From Bedellia somnulentella (Eukaryota; Arthropoda; Insecta; Lepidoptera; Bedelliidae): a DNA stretch of 64,000 nucleotides. The DNA lies in contig OY755190.1 of NCBI GenBank assembly GCA_963576735.1, forward strand, positions 5,511,695 through 5,575,694, read 5' to 3'. The notes beneath the pieces were generated by a model. The model saw nothing but the letters and a program-made list of their open reading frames with translations. It was not told where the DNA came from and made no database searches. Both the position numbers and the translations under genes were made by a program. Below are positions 21,345 through 32,900 of the stretch, one piece after another; the stretch's first letter is position 1; each line of letters starts with the position of its first letter.

Positions 21345-22369
21345 ATGAAAATATAAACAGCGCCCAAGTTTTTGATATGGGTAGAGCAAGATTAATATTT
21401 TATATTTATGGGCTCTTGTCTATAAATCGGACAAAAAATCTTTTGATGAATTTATCAATATTTTAACAGATTTTTCTTAATGAGTGTAACTTGTTCTACC
21501 CTAGGAAAGGTTCTCCACACGCTGAACTAATACTACCTACACCTTTTTGTTTTAAGATACTTGCACTTCTTCATTCACAGTTAAGTACTTAAGTTTGTGA
21601 CAGAATTTTCCGTTTCAGCTTGTAATATCATCTTTACTTATTATATTTATTATGTATTTAAACATTTATTTATAATTTCACTCCTAAGTTTTTCGCTGTA
21701 TGCATTAATTTTATAGAAATTTTATTAGAAAAATATAAGGACTAAGCTCAACTTTCTAAATGGTTGTTTAATTGATTTCCCCTATATTTTAAGCATTTTA
21801 TGAACAATCATACTTACTGAATATATCCTTAATAATAAATCTGTAGATAGGTAAATTCTGCACATTAAATATATTTTCAAAATAACTATCAGGGGGTGAT
21901 TAATAATCGATACTGATGCCAAAAATGCAATCAGTAAAATATTGGTCTGTCCGTCTGTCTGTATGTTTCTTAGGGAAACAAAAACTACTCGACGGATTAT
22001 TATGAAACTTAATGCAAAAAAAACAATATTCGTGGGCTATACTATACTTTTCAGCAGAGTAGTAAAGGGGAATTTTGGTGAAACGGAAGAAGTTACTCCA
22101 TTTTTTAAGCTTTCGTTGTGAGTGCAGCCTTAATTATTGAAGTAACATATAAATTATGTATGAAGAAAATATTCTACATAAAATTGACTAAAAATATCCC
22201 GCAACAGAATATGTCTATCTTTTATGGTTGACTCACAATAACACGTGTAACTCCTGATAGCTTAACAGTCCGGAGCATTCTGATTATATTTGTTTACTCT
22301 TACGTTTATAATAATCAAACTCATCAAAAAAAAACATATAAATTGGTATAGAAAAGAAACACAAATCTC

Positions 22370-22724
22370 AAACTCAAACGTTCACGCCGAATATCCCCGA
22401 AGGGGTTGGCAGAGGCAGTAGCAGGCTAATACGTCTGAACATCACGTGACATTGTCACCCGGTGTTCAGAGTACCCACGTTTTGCTTGGACAGTGTACTC
22501 ACGTGATAGGGGGCAGGCCTATCGCCGTTTTGTACGAATACACTTTCACATGACTTAGTACAACTCAGCCATGTAGGTTTCCTCACGATGTTTTCATGAT
22601 AAATTAAAAACACATATGTCTTTAGAAAAGACAAATTGGTGTAAGGCGGACCCGGGCGGGATTAGAACACTAGTTGTTTGCACGATAAGCAGGGTTCTAC
22701 CCACTGAGCTACCACGTCGTTTTA
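22370..22724 (-). mobile_element. Family B element, near full length
   Basis: tRNA-like head at the right (GAGCTACCACGTCG read reversed), body with CGTGAGTACACTGTCC read reversed, tail AACGTTCACGCCG. Lies between the two main genes. Confidence 0.75.
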
Positions 22725-23277
22725 CAAACTTATACATGAAATAAGCCATCGCACTGTCGCACGTGAATACTGAATCATGATGATATAAGAATTATTTTTG
22801 TGTATCGGTTGCGCGGGCAAAAAATAGCCGTGATGTAATGTAAAGTAATGTAAGATGTACGCAAAGTTTGTTACTCTGATTATTTGTTTGCAAGGGCTTA
22901 TTTTCGGAGATACTGAATCGTCCATAAAAGCGCATTCACGATCACAAAGCTATACTATTCAGGAATGCTATAAGTTACAATCATTGGGCTAAATTTCACA
23001 AAGGTTGAGCATTGATTGAAGAAACCTCAGATATTTTTAAAACTACGCTACCCGTGCGAAGCTGGGCCGATCCACTAGTATTTATTATGATTCCAGAGTT
23101 TATAATCACTTTTATGCTACTTTTCTATAAAGTACTAGAACAACTACTATTTCACATTTACTACTACAGTATATTATTATATATTAGGACTTAAACCCTT
23201 AACTTAATCTGCTTGATACAGTGTATTCCAATAGGAGAATGTCGTAATCCAAGTTAAAAAAAAACATCCAAGTATAC

Positions 23278-23525
23278 ATGCATACATACATATACTCACG
23301 GATATAAATCCGTAAAATTAGAAAGAGAATAGCTGTAGAATTAAAAATTCTTCAGCCACTTTTGGAAGTTGAGTGGGAAAAGATTGCAAAATAAATAATG
23401 TTGGTGATGGATCTTCAACCGCATCGACCAAAAATCATTTAAAATGTTCCAATATCCTAAGCCGCCTCTCACAAACACCCGCAGAAGAAATTGGATAGTT
23501 CTACTCTAAGCGGATACTACACAGG
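23278..23525 (-). repeat. Family A copy, near full length
   Basis: CATGCATACATACATATACT to CGGATACTACACAGG; ends about 140 bases before the CAP-G initiator. Confidence 0.75.
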
Positions 23526-23639
23526 ATATACAATCCATTTCCAAGCTTATAAATATACAAGCAGCTTTGAAAAAAAACATCAAACGCACTTGCATTTAGT
23601 TTTCAATGTCTTATAAACGGGTCAATGTAAACGTAGCAT

Positions 23640-23797
23640 TACGTCAATCAAATAATTCATCAATCAGTTTAGTACCATCAGTAGTATTCCCTCATTCAAT
23701 TCAATCCCAATTCAAAATCAAAACAAACGGTCGCCTGGCGCGCTTTGTTATTTTTGAATAATCGCTTTTGAAAATATTAATTTTATAACTAAACAAA
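23640..23797 (+). promoter_or_regulatory. CAP-G start region
   Basis: An arthropod-type initiator TCAGTT at 23664-23669 lies about 130 bases before the ATG. The start context is AAACAAAATG, good for insects. No TATA box is visible, as expected for a housekeeping cell-cycle gene. Confidence 0.4.
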
Positions 23798-23947
23798 ATG
23801 CCTTCTGAAGAAAGCGCAGACCCACAAGTCGTGGTGAAACCAAATCCTAAGAACAATCCCACCATGTTTCAAATATTCCAAAACGTTCAATATAACATTG
23901 TTCAACATAAGAAATATGTGAAAGAAATGACCAAACTGTACAAAAAA
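23798..23947 (+). CDS. Cap-G: CAP-G exon 1
   Basis: Residues 1-50. After an acidic start, helical FQIFQNVQYNIVQHKKYVKE, typical of the CAP-G N terminus. Donor GTAAGT, phase 0. Confidence 0.95.
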
Positions 23948-26900
23948 GTAAGTACTCTTGAGAATTATAACATCAATAAATTATTATGTTTATGGAGTGT
24001 CCAAAATTTGGTTAGACCTGTTGTAATATGAATGGGGAAAAGTATGTAAAGTAATGGTTGCTGGTGATAGGTCTCCCAACCGCATCGCCCAATATCACTA
24101 TAATACTTATAATACTACCCAATACCCTTAGTAGCCTCTTACGAACACCCATGGTATGAAAGGGAATAGTGTTATACTAAACCGACATTCCTAACAGCAT
24201 ATACGTCCCCAACAAGGGGCTTGAGCTTACCCTATACAGGGTGATTTGGGCGTAGTCCACCACACTGGCCAATTGCGGGTTGGCAGACTAATGACTACTA
24301 CCCTAATAGTAGCCGGACCGACCGCTTAACATGCCCTCCGAAGCACGGAATCATCTTAATTTTCGGATAATTAGGTGATTCAAGCCTGCAATATCCTTCT
24401 AGACTGGGTTAAATCCTACAAATTTAATTTTGTGAGTTTACCCCCCCGGGGATCGAACCCGAGATCTCCATACTTGAAGCTAAGCGCTTAACCGTGCAAC
24501 CACGGCGGCAGTCATTACTCCTGAACGTGAATGTGTAAAAAAGAAACAAAGGATAGAGAAATTTCGCGCTGGATGCCAACTGACACTGTAGCTCAGTTGG
24601 CAGAGCCACGGGGGCGTATACCCGAAGGTCGCGGGTTCGAACCCCGCCAGTGTCGAAATTTTTCTTTCCTTTATTAACATCTTTTATTTATGAAAAATAA
24701 AGGTTGTTGGTGATGGGTCTCCAACTGCATCACCCAAAAATCCCTTAAAAGCCCCAATACCGTTAGTCGCCTCTTACATATACCCACTGGAAGAAATGGG
24801 GTAGTGCTATTCTAAGCCAACACTACACAGCATTTCTTAAATATAATTACAAAATAAGAATGGCTGTGTACCAAGCACTCCGCATCCTTTTTTTAAAAAG
24901 GTCTTTACTCAACTTTCAAAAGAAGCTTCAAATGTGTGTGTATGTTATGAAATATGCGGCTTAGAATAAGATTACCCATTTCTGTGTATGGGTATCACAA
25001 GAGGAAACTTAGTTTGTTAGTTTTGGGGCTTTTAAGTGATTGTTGGGTCATGTGGCTGGAGATGCATTGCCAATCATTCTTTATTTTCACCATCATTTAC
25101 TCAATTAATATGCAAAAGTGCCTTTGTACTTTATAGCTGTGTGTATATATCTTCATGTGAAGTAGCTCGGTTGAGCTCTCAAAAGCTACCGTCAGGAGGC
25201 CCAGCATGAGTTTTTTTTTATTGTAGTTCTGTTGGTTAGTGAGATAAAATTATATGATACTGTGTAAGTGCAAAAAGATAGCAGTTTTATACCACATGTT
25301 ACCTAGTTAAGCGGTCACCCATGCTTGCTGGGCAGATAGACAAACTACACCATTTTACCTATTTTTTAATTTTCAGATGGATCCAGATGACTTTAAAGAA
25401 AGCTTCCAGAATGCTTTGCACTACTTGTTCACTTTTGGAGACACGAGTGCAAATGTGGACAGAGTTGTGCAGTTTGTAGCAACATTTTGTACAACCTTGG
25501 ACGATGAAGAGGAGTTCCTATTATTCATATTTGAAATTATCTTTAATGTGAGTTTTTAGTATTCATAAGATCTCATGGCATAGCATGTAATAGTCCTCAA
25601 TGAGGGGCTTAACCTAGCATGAATAAGGTGGTGAGGCCTTAGTCCATGGCTTACCAAACTTATTTTTGCTATGCCGCCCTTGGGGTTGGGCCTTTTTTTT
25701 GTGACTCCCCCAGTGGTGAGAACTACCTACCATGCTTAGTTATGATGGATATGATTGCTAAATCTTTATCTTGCTATAAAAACTACCAAATGTGGTTCAC
25801 CTTGCGACGCCCTTGCGTTAGTGCCGCATGAGACACACAGTTAGGGAAGCCCTACCTTAGTCCATAAAATAATTGTTAAAATACATACATATACTCACGG
25901 CTATATTTCCGTAGAAGGGGTAGCCAGAGCTAAGGAATTATAAATTCCTCAGCCACTTTTGGAAATTGAGTGGGGAAAAGAGGGTAAAAATAAAGGTTTT
26001 TGGTGATGGGTCTCCAACCGCATCGCCCAAAAGTCTAATAAAAAGCCCCAATACCCTTAGTCGCCTCTTACGACACCCTTGGGTAGAAAGGGGTAGCGAC
26101 ATTCTAAGCCGGCACTACACGGCATTGTTAAATTAATTTGATATTAATACTACAACTAAGGTACAGAATGTTTAAAAGAACAGATGGTGATATAAAATTG
26201 CTTGTGCTTTATTTGAATGTTTATGTATGTACATAAATATGTGCACGTCTACAAATCTGATAAAAGGGTAGCCAGAGCTTCAGAATTTTTCATTTGCTTT
26301 TGGTAGTTAAATGGGGAAAATATTTTAAATAAAGAATCATCATTTTTACAATTTTGTTTGCATACTAATAACTATTAACTAGCGTAGCTTTATATTTTTT
26401 GTGTTATGGGATGTAAGATTAATTTGTGTGGGTTATGTTTTTAACTTTTTTTTTTTGTACATATATAAATTAGTTGTATTGTCATAAAGTAAAATATGTG
26501 GGTTATAAACCAGCTATAAATGTATTGTCTATAATTGTATGTTGTAAAGTAAAATTTAGCCGAATTGGATTTAAATCTGTAATGGTTATGTTTATGAATG
26601 AATAAATAAATAAATAAATAAATAAAATTATTTTTGTGCTTATTTAAAGTTATTATGTTCCATTTCAGAGCCAATGTGTATCCGGCCAATCAGTAAGATA
26701 TCGAGCAAGCCAACTCCTGGCTGCTGTGTTGGCAGCTCTCGGAGAAGATGCTTCACTGGATGATGATCTTTGCGACAAACTGCTGGCATCTCAGGTACGA
26801 ATTAGTGTTTAGTAAATTCCTTTATAGCTTAGCTCTCTCAGCAGCTAGAGTTATAGGATTAGGTTATTAAGGATTGTTTATTTTTATTATCAGTCTAAAT

Positions 26901-29900
26901 TTTGGTGGCTCTTGTGAGATAAACCATCTTCTTTTATCAACTCAAAATATAAACACCATTTTTTTCTCATTTTCGAAATCTGCCTGTGATGTTGATAATC
27001 TGTTGGCAGAAAATCTGTTTATTTTTTATGCCGATTGTAAACCATGTCTTAAGATATTAATTTTATAACAGATACAAAATCTTCATCTTAATATATGCTG
27101 TTTTGCAGTGCGAGGTCATTATTACATTTCGAAGTATGCATATTTAACCATAGCTGAAAAATTTGAAAACAAAATCTTTGGAACCTAAATCCCGGGTCAG
27201 GCCTACACCAATTTGTCTTTTCTAAAGTCATATGTGTGGTTAATGTATCATGGTTGTTAACGGTGAGGGAAAACATCGAGAGGAAACCCATATGGCTGAG
27301 TTGTACTTAGTCATGTGCTAAACGTGAATAAACTGTCTGAGCAAAATTTGGGTACTCTGAACATCAGGTGACAATGTAACGTGATATTCAGAAGTATTAG
27401 TACCTCTGTCATTCCTTTGGGGACATAAGGCGCAAAAGTTTGAGTTTTCCTATAAAAGTATAAAATTACAGATGCAACGTCTCCAAGACACCCGCGGCGC
27501 AGTGCGTTGTCGCGCCGCCCTCGCTCTGCAACGGCTGCAAAACCCCATGGACCCTGACGATGAGGTCACCAGAGCTTACCGGTTCCATATGAGCTGTGAC
27601 CCTAGCTCTTCTGTTAGAAGGTAAGTTTGTGGAGTAATAGGGTAGATCCGCCAGGCAGTAGTGTGCCTGGGGACCGCGATCCAACTGTATTAATTTGGAA
27701 CTGCGATTTATGCTAAATAGCGGAGAAACTTTGATACTGCCATGTCGGATTTGTATGTCGAGTGTGACGTATATTATCTGGTTACATGTTGCTGTGGAAT
27801 ATGATACTTCTTGCGCTGTCAGCATCTCTATGTAGTGCGCATGATTGTGTACTCACAGCGCGCCGCTACAAGTAGTATTGGCTTGGAATAGCATTACTCT
27901 ATATGACCCTGATGATGAGGTCACCAGAGCTTACCGGTTTCATATGAGCTGTGACCCTAGCTCTTCTGTTAGAAGGTTAGTTTAGTGGTATTGAGTCGGA
28001 ATAGCATTACTCTATTGCATCCTGTGGGTGTGTGTTAATCAATTGCAAGTGGGGTTTAAAACAGTTTTTTATCTCTTTTTAAACAATGAGCTCACGATAT
28101 CCTTTCTGTAGAACTAACAACAGACTAAATACATGTGACTTGTACATACATACATACACACGGCCATAAATTCCAAAAAAGAGTCGCTAGAGTTTTAGAG
28201 CTAGGAACTCTTCAGCCACATTTGGAAGTTGATAGGGGAGCAGATGGTAGAAATAAAGTATGTTAGTGATGGGTCTCCAACCACATCGCCCAAAAACACT
28301 TAAAAAGTGGTAGTGACATTCTAAACAATTTGAAAAACATCTTGATGTGTTTGATATATTCATTTAATGATTTAAAAAAATATGACAGATACTTACATTA
28401 GTGACTTTTATATTGTAATAAATTTAGACTTTTTATTTTATATTTTAAAACAATGTAAAAATACGAATACGTAAAAATACGACATATAGTGAGCATTTGT
28501 TACCGAGTATAAGCTTACTAATATAATTTTCTTTTCAGAGCGGTAGTAATGTCAATAGCGAAATGCACAAGAAACGTCTCGTACGTTCTAGAACGTTTGT
28601 GCGACGTCGATGAAGCGGTCAGACGAGCAGCGTTCCTGTACATTGCCGCTATCAACGTCACTCAGTTGAGAGTGAGGCAACGGGTACTTACTTTGAAGGT
28701 GAGTTTAGATAGTTGTGCTGTTGTAATACATATTTATTGCTATGACTGTAAGAGGCGGTCAGACGAGCAGCGTTCCTGTACATTGCCGCTATCAACGTCA
28801 CTCAGTTGAGAGTGAGGCAACGGGTACTTACTTTGAAGGTGAGTTTAGTTAGTTGTGCTGTTGTAATACATATTTATTGCTATGACTGTAAGAGGCGGTC
28901 AGGCGAGCAGCTTTCCTGTACATTGCCGCTATCAACGTCACTCAGTTGAGAGTGAGGCAACGGGTACTTACTTTGAAGGTGAGTTTAGTTAGTTGTGCTG
29001 TTGTAATACATATTTATTGCTATGACTGTAAGAGGCGGTCAGACGAGCAGCTTTCCTGTACATTGCCGCTATCAACGTCACTCAGTTGAGAGTGAGGCAA
29101 CGGGTACTTACTTTGAAGGTGAGTTTAGTTAGTTGTGCTGTTGTAATACATATTTATTGCTATGACTGTAAGAGGCGGTCAGGCGAGCAGCTTTCCTGTA
29201 CATTGCCGCTATCAACGTCACTCAGTTGAGAGTGAGGCAACGGGTACTTACTTTGAAGGTGAGTTTAGATAGTTGTGCTGTTGTAATACATATTTATTGC
29301 TATGACTGTAAGAGGCGGTCAGACGAGCAGCGTTCCTGTACATTGCCGCTATCAACGTCACTCAGTTGAGAGTGAGGCAACGGGTACTTACTTTGAAGGT
29401 GAGTTTAGTTAGTTGTGCTGTTGTAATACATATTTATTGCTATGACTGTAAGAGGCGGTCAGGCGAGCAGCTTTCCTGTACATTGCCGCTATCAACGTCA
29501 CTCAGTTGAGAGTGAGGCAACGGGTACTTACTTTGAAGGTGAGTTTAGTTAGTTGTGCTGTTGTAATACATATTTATTGCTATGACTGTAAGAGGCGGTC
29601 AGACGAGCAGCTTTCCTGTACATTGCCGCTATCAACGTCACTCAGTTGAGAGTGAGGCAACGGGTACTTACTTTGAAGGTGAGTTTAGTTAGTTGTGCTG
29701 TTGTAATACATATTTATTGCTATGACTGTAAGAGGCGGTCAGACGAGCAGCTTTCCTGTACATTGCCGCTATCAACGTCACTCAGTTAAGAGTGAGGCAA
29801 CGGGTACTTACTTTGAAGGTGAGTTTAGTTAGTTGTGCTGTTGTAATACATATTTATTGCTATGACTGTAAGAGGCGGTCAGACGAGCAGCTTTCCTGTA

Positions 29901-32900
29901 CATTGCTGCTATCAACGTCACTCAGTTGAGAGTGAGGCAACGGGTACTTACTTTGAAGGTGAGTTTAGATAGTTGTGCTATTGTAACACTTCAGGCCTTC
30001 GCTAGAACAAGGGCATAATTGTACTTTTAGCACTTTCAAAGTAGAGCTATAAAACGTTTTCAATCTGTTCGTAAATGTGCCAAAAGTAAAAAGGCAAACT
30101 GGCGCCCTCTGGCGATTTAAAAACTAACTATGAAAGTCTGATCTACCAATAAAGTGCGTCTTTCTGAACAACAAAAAACTACAGGTTTGCCCTTGTCTCA
30201 CCAAAGGTACGACATATTATATTATATTATTATATATTATCGAGGTCGCGGGTTCGAATCCCGCCCGAGTCGAAATTTTTCTTTCCTTTATTTATTCTTT
30301 ATTTATTAGTAATAATCCCCACATGAGGTTTTCATGAACAAAAAGATTTAAAAGGTCCGACATATTTATTTGTATGACTGTAAGCGTAGTGTGATGTCAA
30401 AGAGGCAGTGAGCTTTCTTATACATTGCCGCTTTCAATGTCACACAGTTGAGAGTGAGGCAACGGGTACTTACTTTGAAGGTGAGTTTAGATAGTTGTGC
30501 TATTGTAACACATCGTACCTTCGCTAGAACAAGGGCATAATTGTACTATTCGCATTTTAAAAGTAGTGCCATAAAACTTTTTCAAACTGTTTGTAAAGGT
30601 GCCCAAAGTGCAAAGGCGGACTGGCGCCCTCGGGCGATTTAAAACCTTAACTTTATGTAAACATTTATTGCTATAGCTGTAAGCGAGTGTGACGTCAACA
30701 GGGGCAGTGAAACGCCAGTAGAATAGATAATAGGCAAACGTATCTCGTCTAACCCCTATAAGATAGATAAAATAATCATTTCCACTACTCGGACCCACAA
30801 ACTACAACCACATGATCACATAAAAGTACATAAAAAACAACAGACACAGAAATACACATTAATAGAAGAAGAAGCTACGTTTATAACAGCCATTTTTTAT
30901 ATCACAGCCTTGAAAATGGGTTCCAACTTAGCGTTGAAATTTGTTTTACGCCATACACTGATTTTCAGTTGTGTCCCAGGGCGGGCCCCCTAACAAAGAC
31001 TAACCTTTAAAATCCTATATGGCCTATGAACTAAATCATAAACGAGTCCTTACTAAATTTTCTTGTATTTGAAGTTGTTTATTATATGGCATATTTTAAT
31101 ACACTTTTTAAACTCTCGTGATAGCCCAGTGGGTAGAACACTCGGTTATCGTGCAAACGACTAGTGTTCAAATCCTGGGTCGGGCCTACACCAATTTGTC
31201 TTTTCTAAAGACATATGTGTGGTTAATTTATCATGGTTGTTAACGGTGAGGGAAAACATCGTGAGGAAACCCACATGGCTGAGTTGTACTTAGTCATGTG
31301 ACAGTGTATTCGTACACAACGGCGATAGGCCTGCCCCCTATCACGTGAGTACACTGTCCATGCAAAACGTACTCTGAACACCAGGTGACAAAGTCACGTG
31401 ATGTTCAGAAGTATTAGTACCTCTGCCAACCCCTTCGGGGATATTCGGCGTAAACGTTTATGTTTATGTTATGTTTAAACTCTCGCGGCATATTTTAAGC
31501 TTTAATCTTTGAATTTCCGCATAGATCTAGTTTATTCTGTATCCATTCCCTGCAACTACTACGAATATATATTTTCCTAATATATAGGTTTCTAATATAT
31601 AGGGCGCCAAATAAATAGGTTTCTCTCTTTCCTTCTTCCAACCAGGTAGGTCTAACAGAACGCAGCCCCCGCGTGCGTCGTGTCGTGGAGGAAATCCTGA
31701 TCCCTGGTTGGTTGAGCACAAAGACTAACATTTAAAAAAAAATTAACACTGTTTATTTAAAAAAATATTTACAACACTTGACCAGACAGTCTGAAAACCT
31801 TTTAGGTTTTTAGTAGACTGTCAGCTCGGCTTTTTATTTAAATACATATTTACGTATGCTTATATTCTAAAAACACTACATTAAATAAATAGAAGAAAGA
31901 CATGTGCATTTATACATCACAGCATTTAGAAAAATGTTTTTTTGATATAGATAAAACCTGAATTTTATTTTCATTTTGCAGTTTCGTTACAATAGTTTTC
32001 GGTAGATTATTAAGCATATTTGGCATTATGTAGCTCCATACCCTTTCTCCATACGTATTATTACATTTAGGTTTTAAATACAGCGGCATATGACAGAGAT
32101 CTTAAATTACCATTTCTTTTGTTTCTACTTAGATTCTTAATTTGTTTATGATATGCTGAAATAATATTAATTTTTACTTTATCGTAAACATTAAATACTT
32201 TGCAGAAATCCAATAGCTCATCATACTTGTCTTTGTAAATATGGTTAGTTTTTAAAGGTACAATTAGTTTTAAAATTCTTGCTTGTAAATCATATATTTT
32301 GCACAGATATGTTTTGTATGTTCTACCATAACAAGAAAGGCCGAAATTAATTGTTGAATCTGCTAATGCCATATACAGTAGCCTTAGCCTTTAAAATCCT
32401 ATATGGCCTATGAACTAAATCATAAACGAGTCCTTACTAAATGTTCTTGTATTTGTTTTTTTTATTATATGGCATATTTTAATACACTTTTTAAACTCTC
32501 GCGGCATATTTTAAGCTTTAATCTTTGAATTTCCGCATAGATTTAGTTTACTAGTTTCCAGAGAAGGTACCCACGTTTTGCTTAGACAGTGTACTCACGT
32601 GATAGGGGGCAGGCCTATCGCCGTTTTGTACGAATACACTGTCACATGACTAAGTACAACTCAGCCATGTGGGTTTCCTCACGATGTTTTCCCTCACCGT
32701 TAGCAACCATGATAAATTAACCACACATTTGACTTTAGAAAAGACAAATTGGTGTAGGCCCGTCCCAGGATTGGAACTCACGCCCTTCTGTTTTTCGGGC
32801 GGGTATTCTACCCACTGGACTATCATGTCGCTTCTCTGGAAACTAGATGGCGCTTGTCATGTGAGTTCAGGAGTATTGGTACCTCTGCCAACCCCTTCGG

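Larger units (their letters stand above)
21850..23640. other. Intergenic region between the sals-like gene and CAP-G
   Basis: Holds a family B copy, a family A copy and pieces that look like common moth repeats: GGTCTGTCCGTCTGTCTGTA at about 21940 and CCCGTGCGAAGCTGGGCCGA at about 23050, possibly the two ends of one nonautonomous element. No gene seen. Confidence 0.5.

Noticed and set aside
27466..27825. 119-codon minus-strand frame
   Set aside because: Complement of CAP-G exon 4 plus intron; no supporting signals.
28755..29990. CRISPR-like or ordinary satellite array
   Set aside because: Units are contiguous with no variable spacers, and each is a recognisable piece of the adjacent exon.
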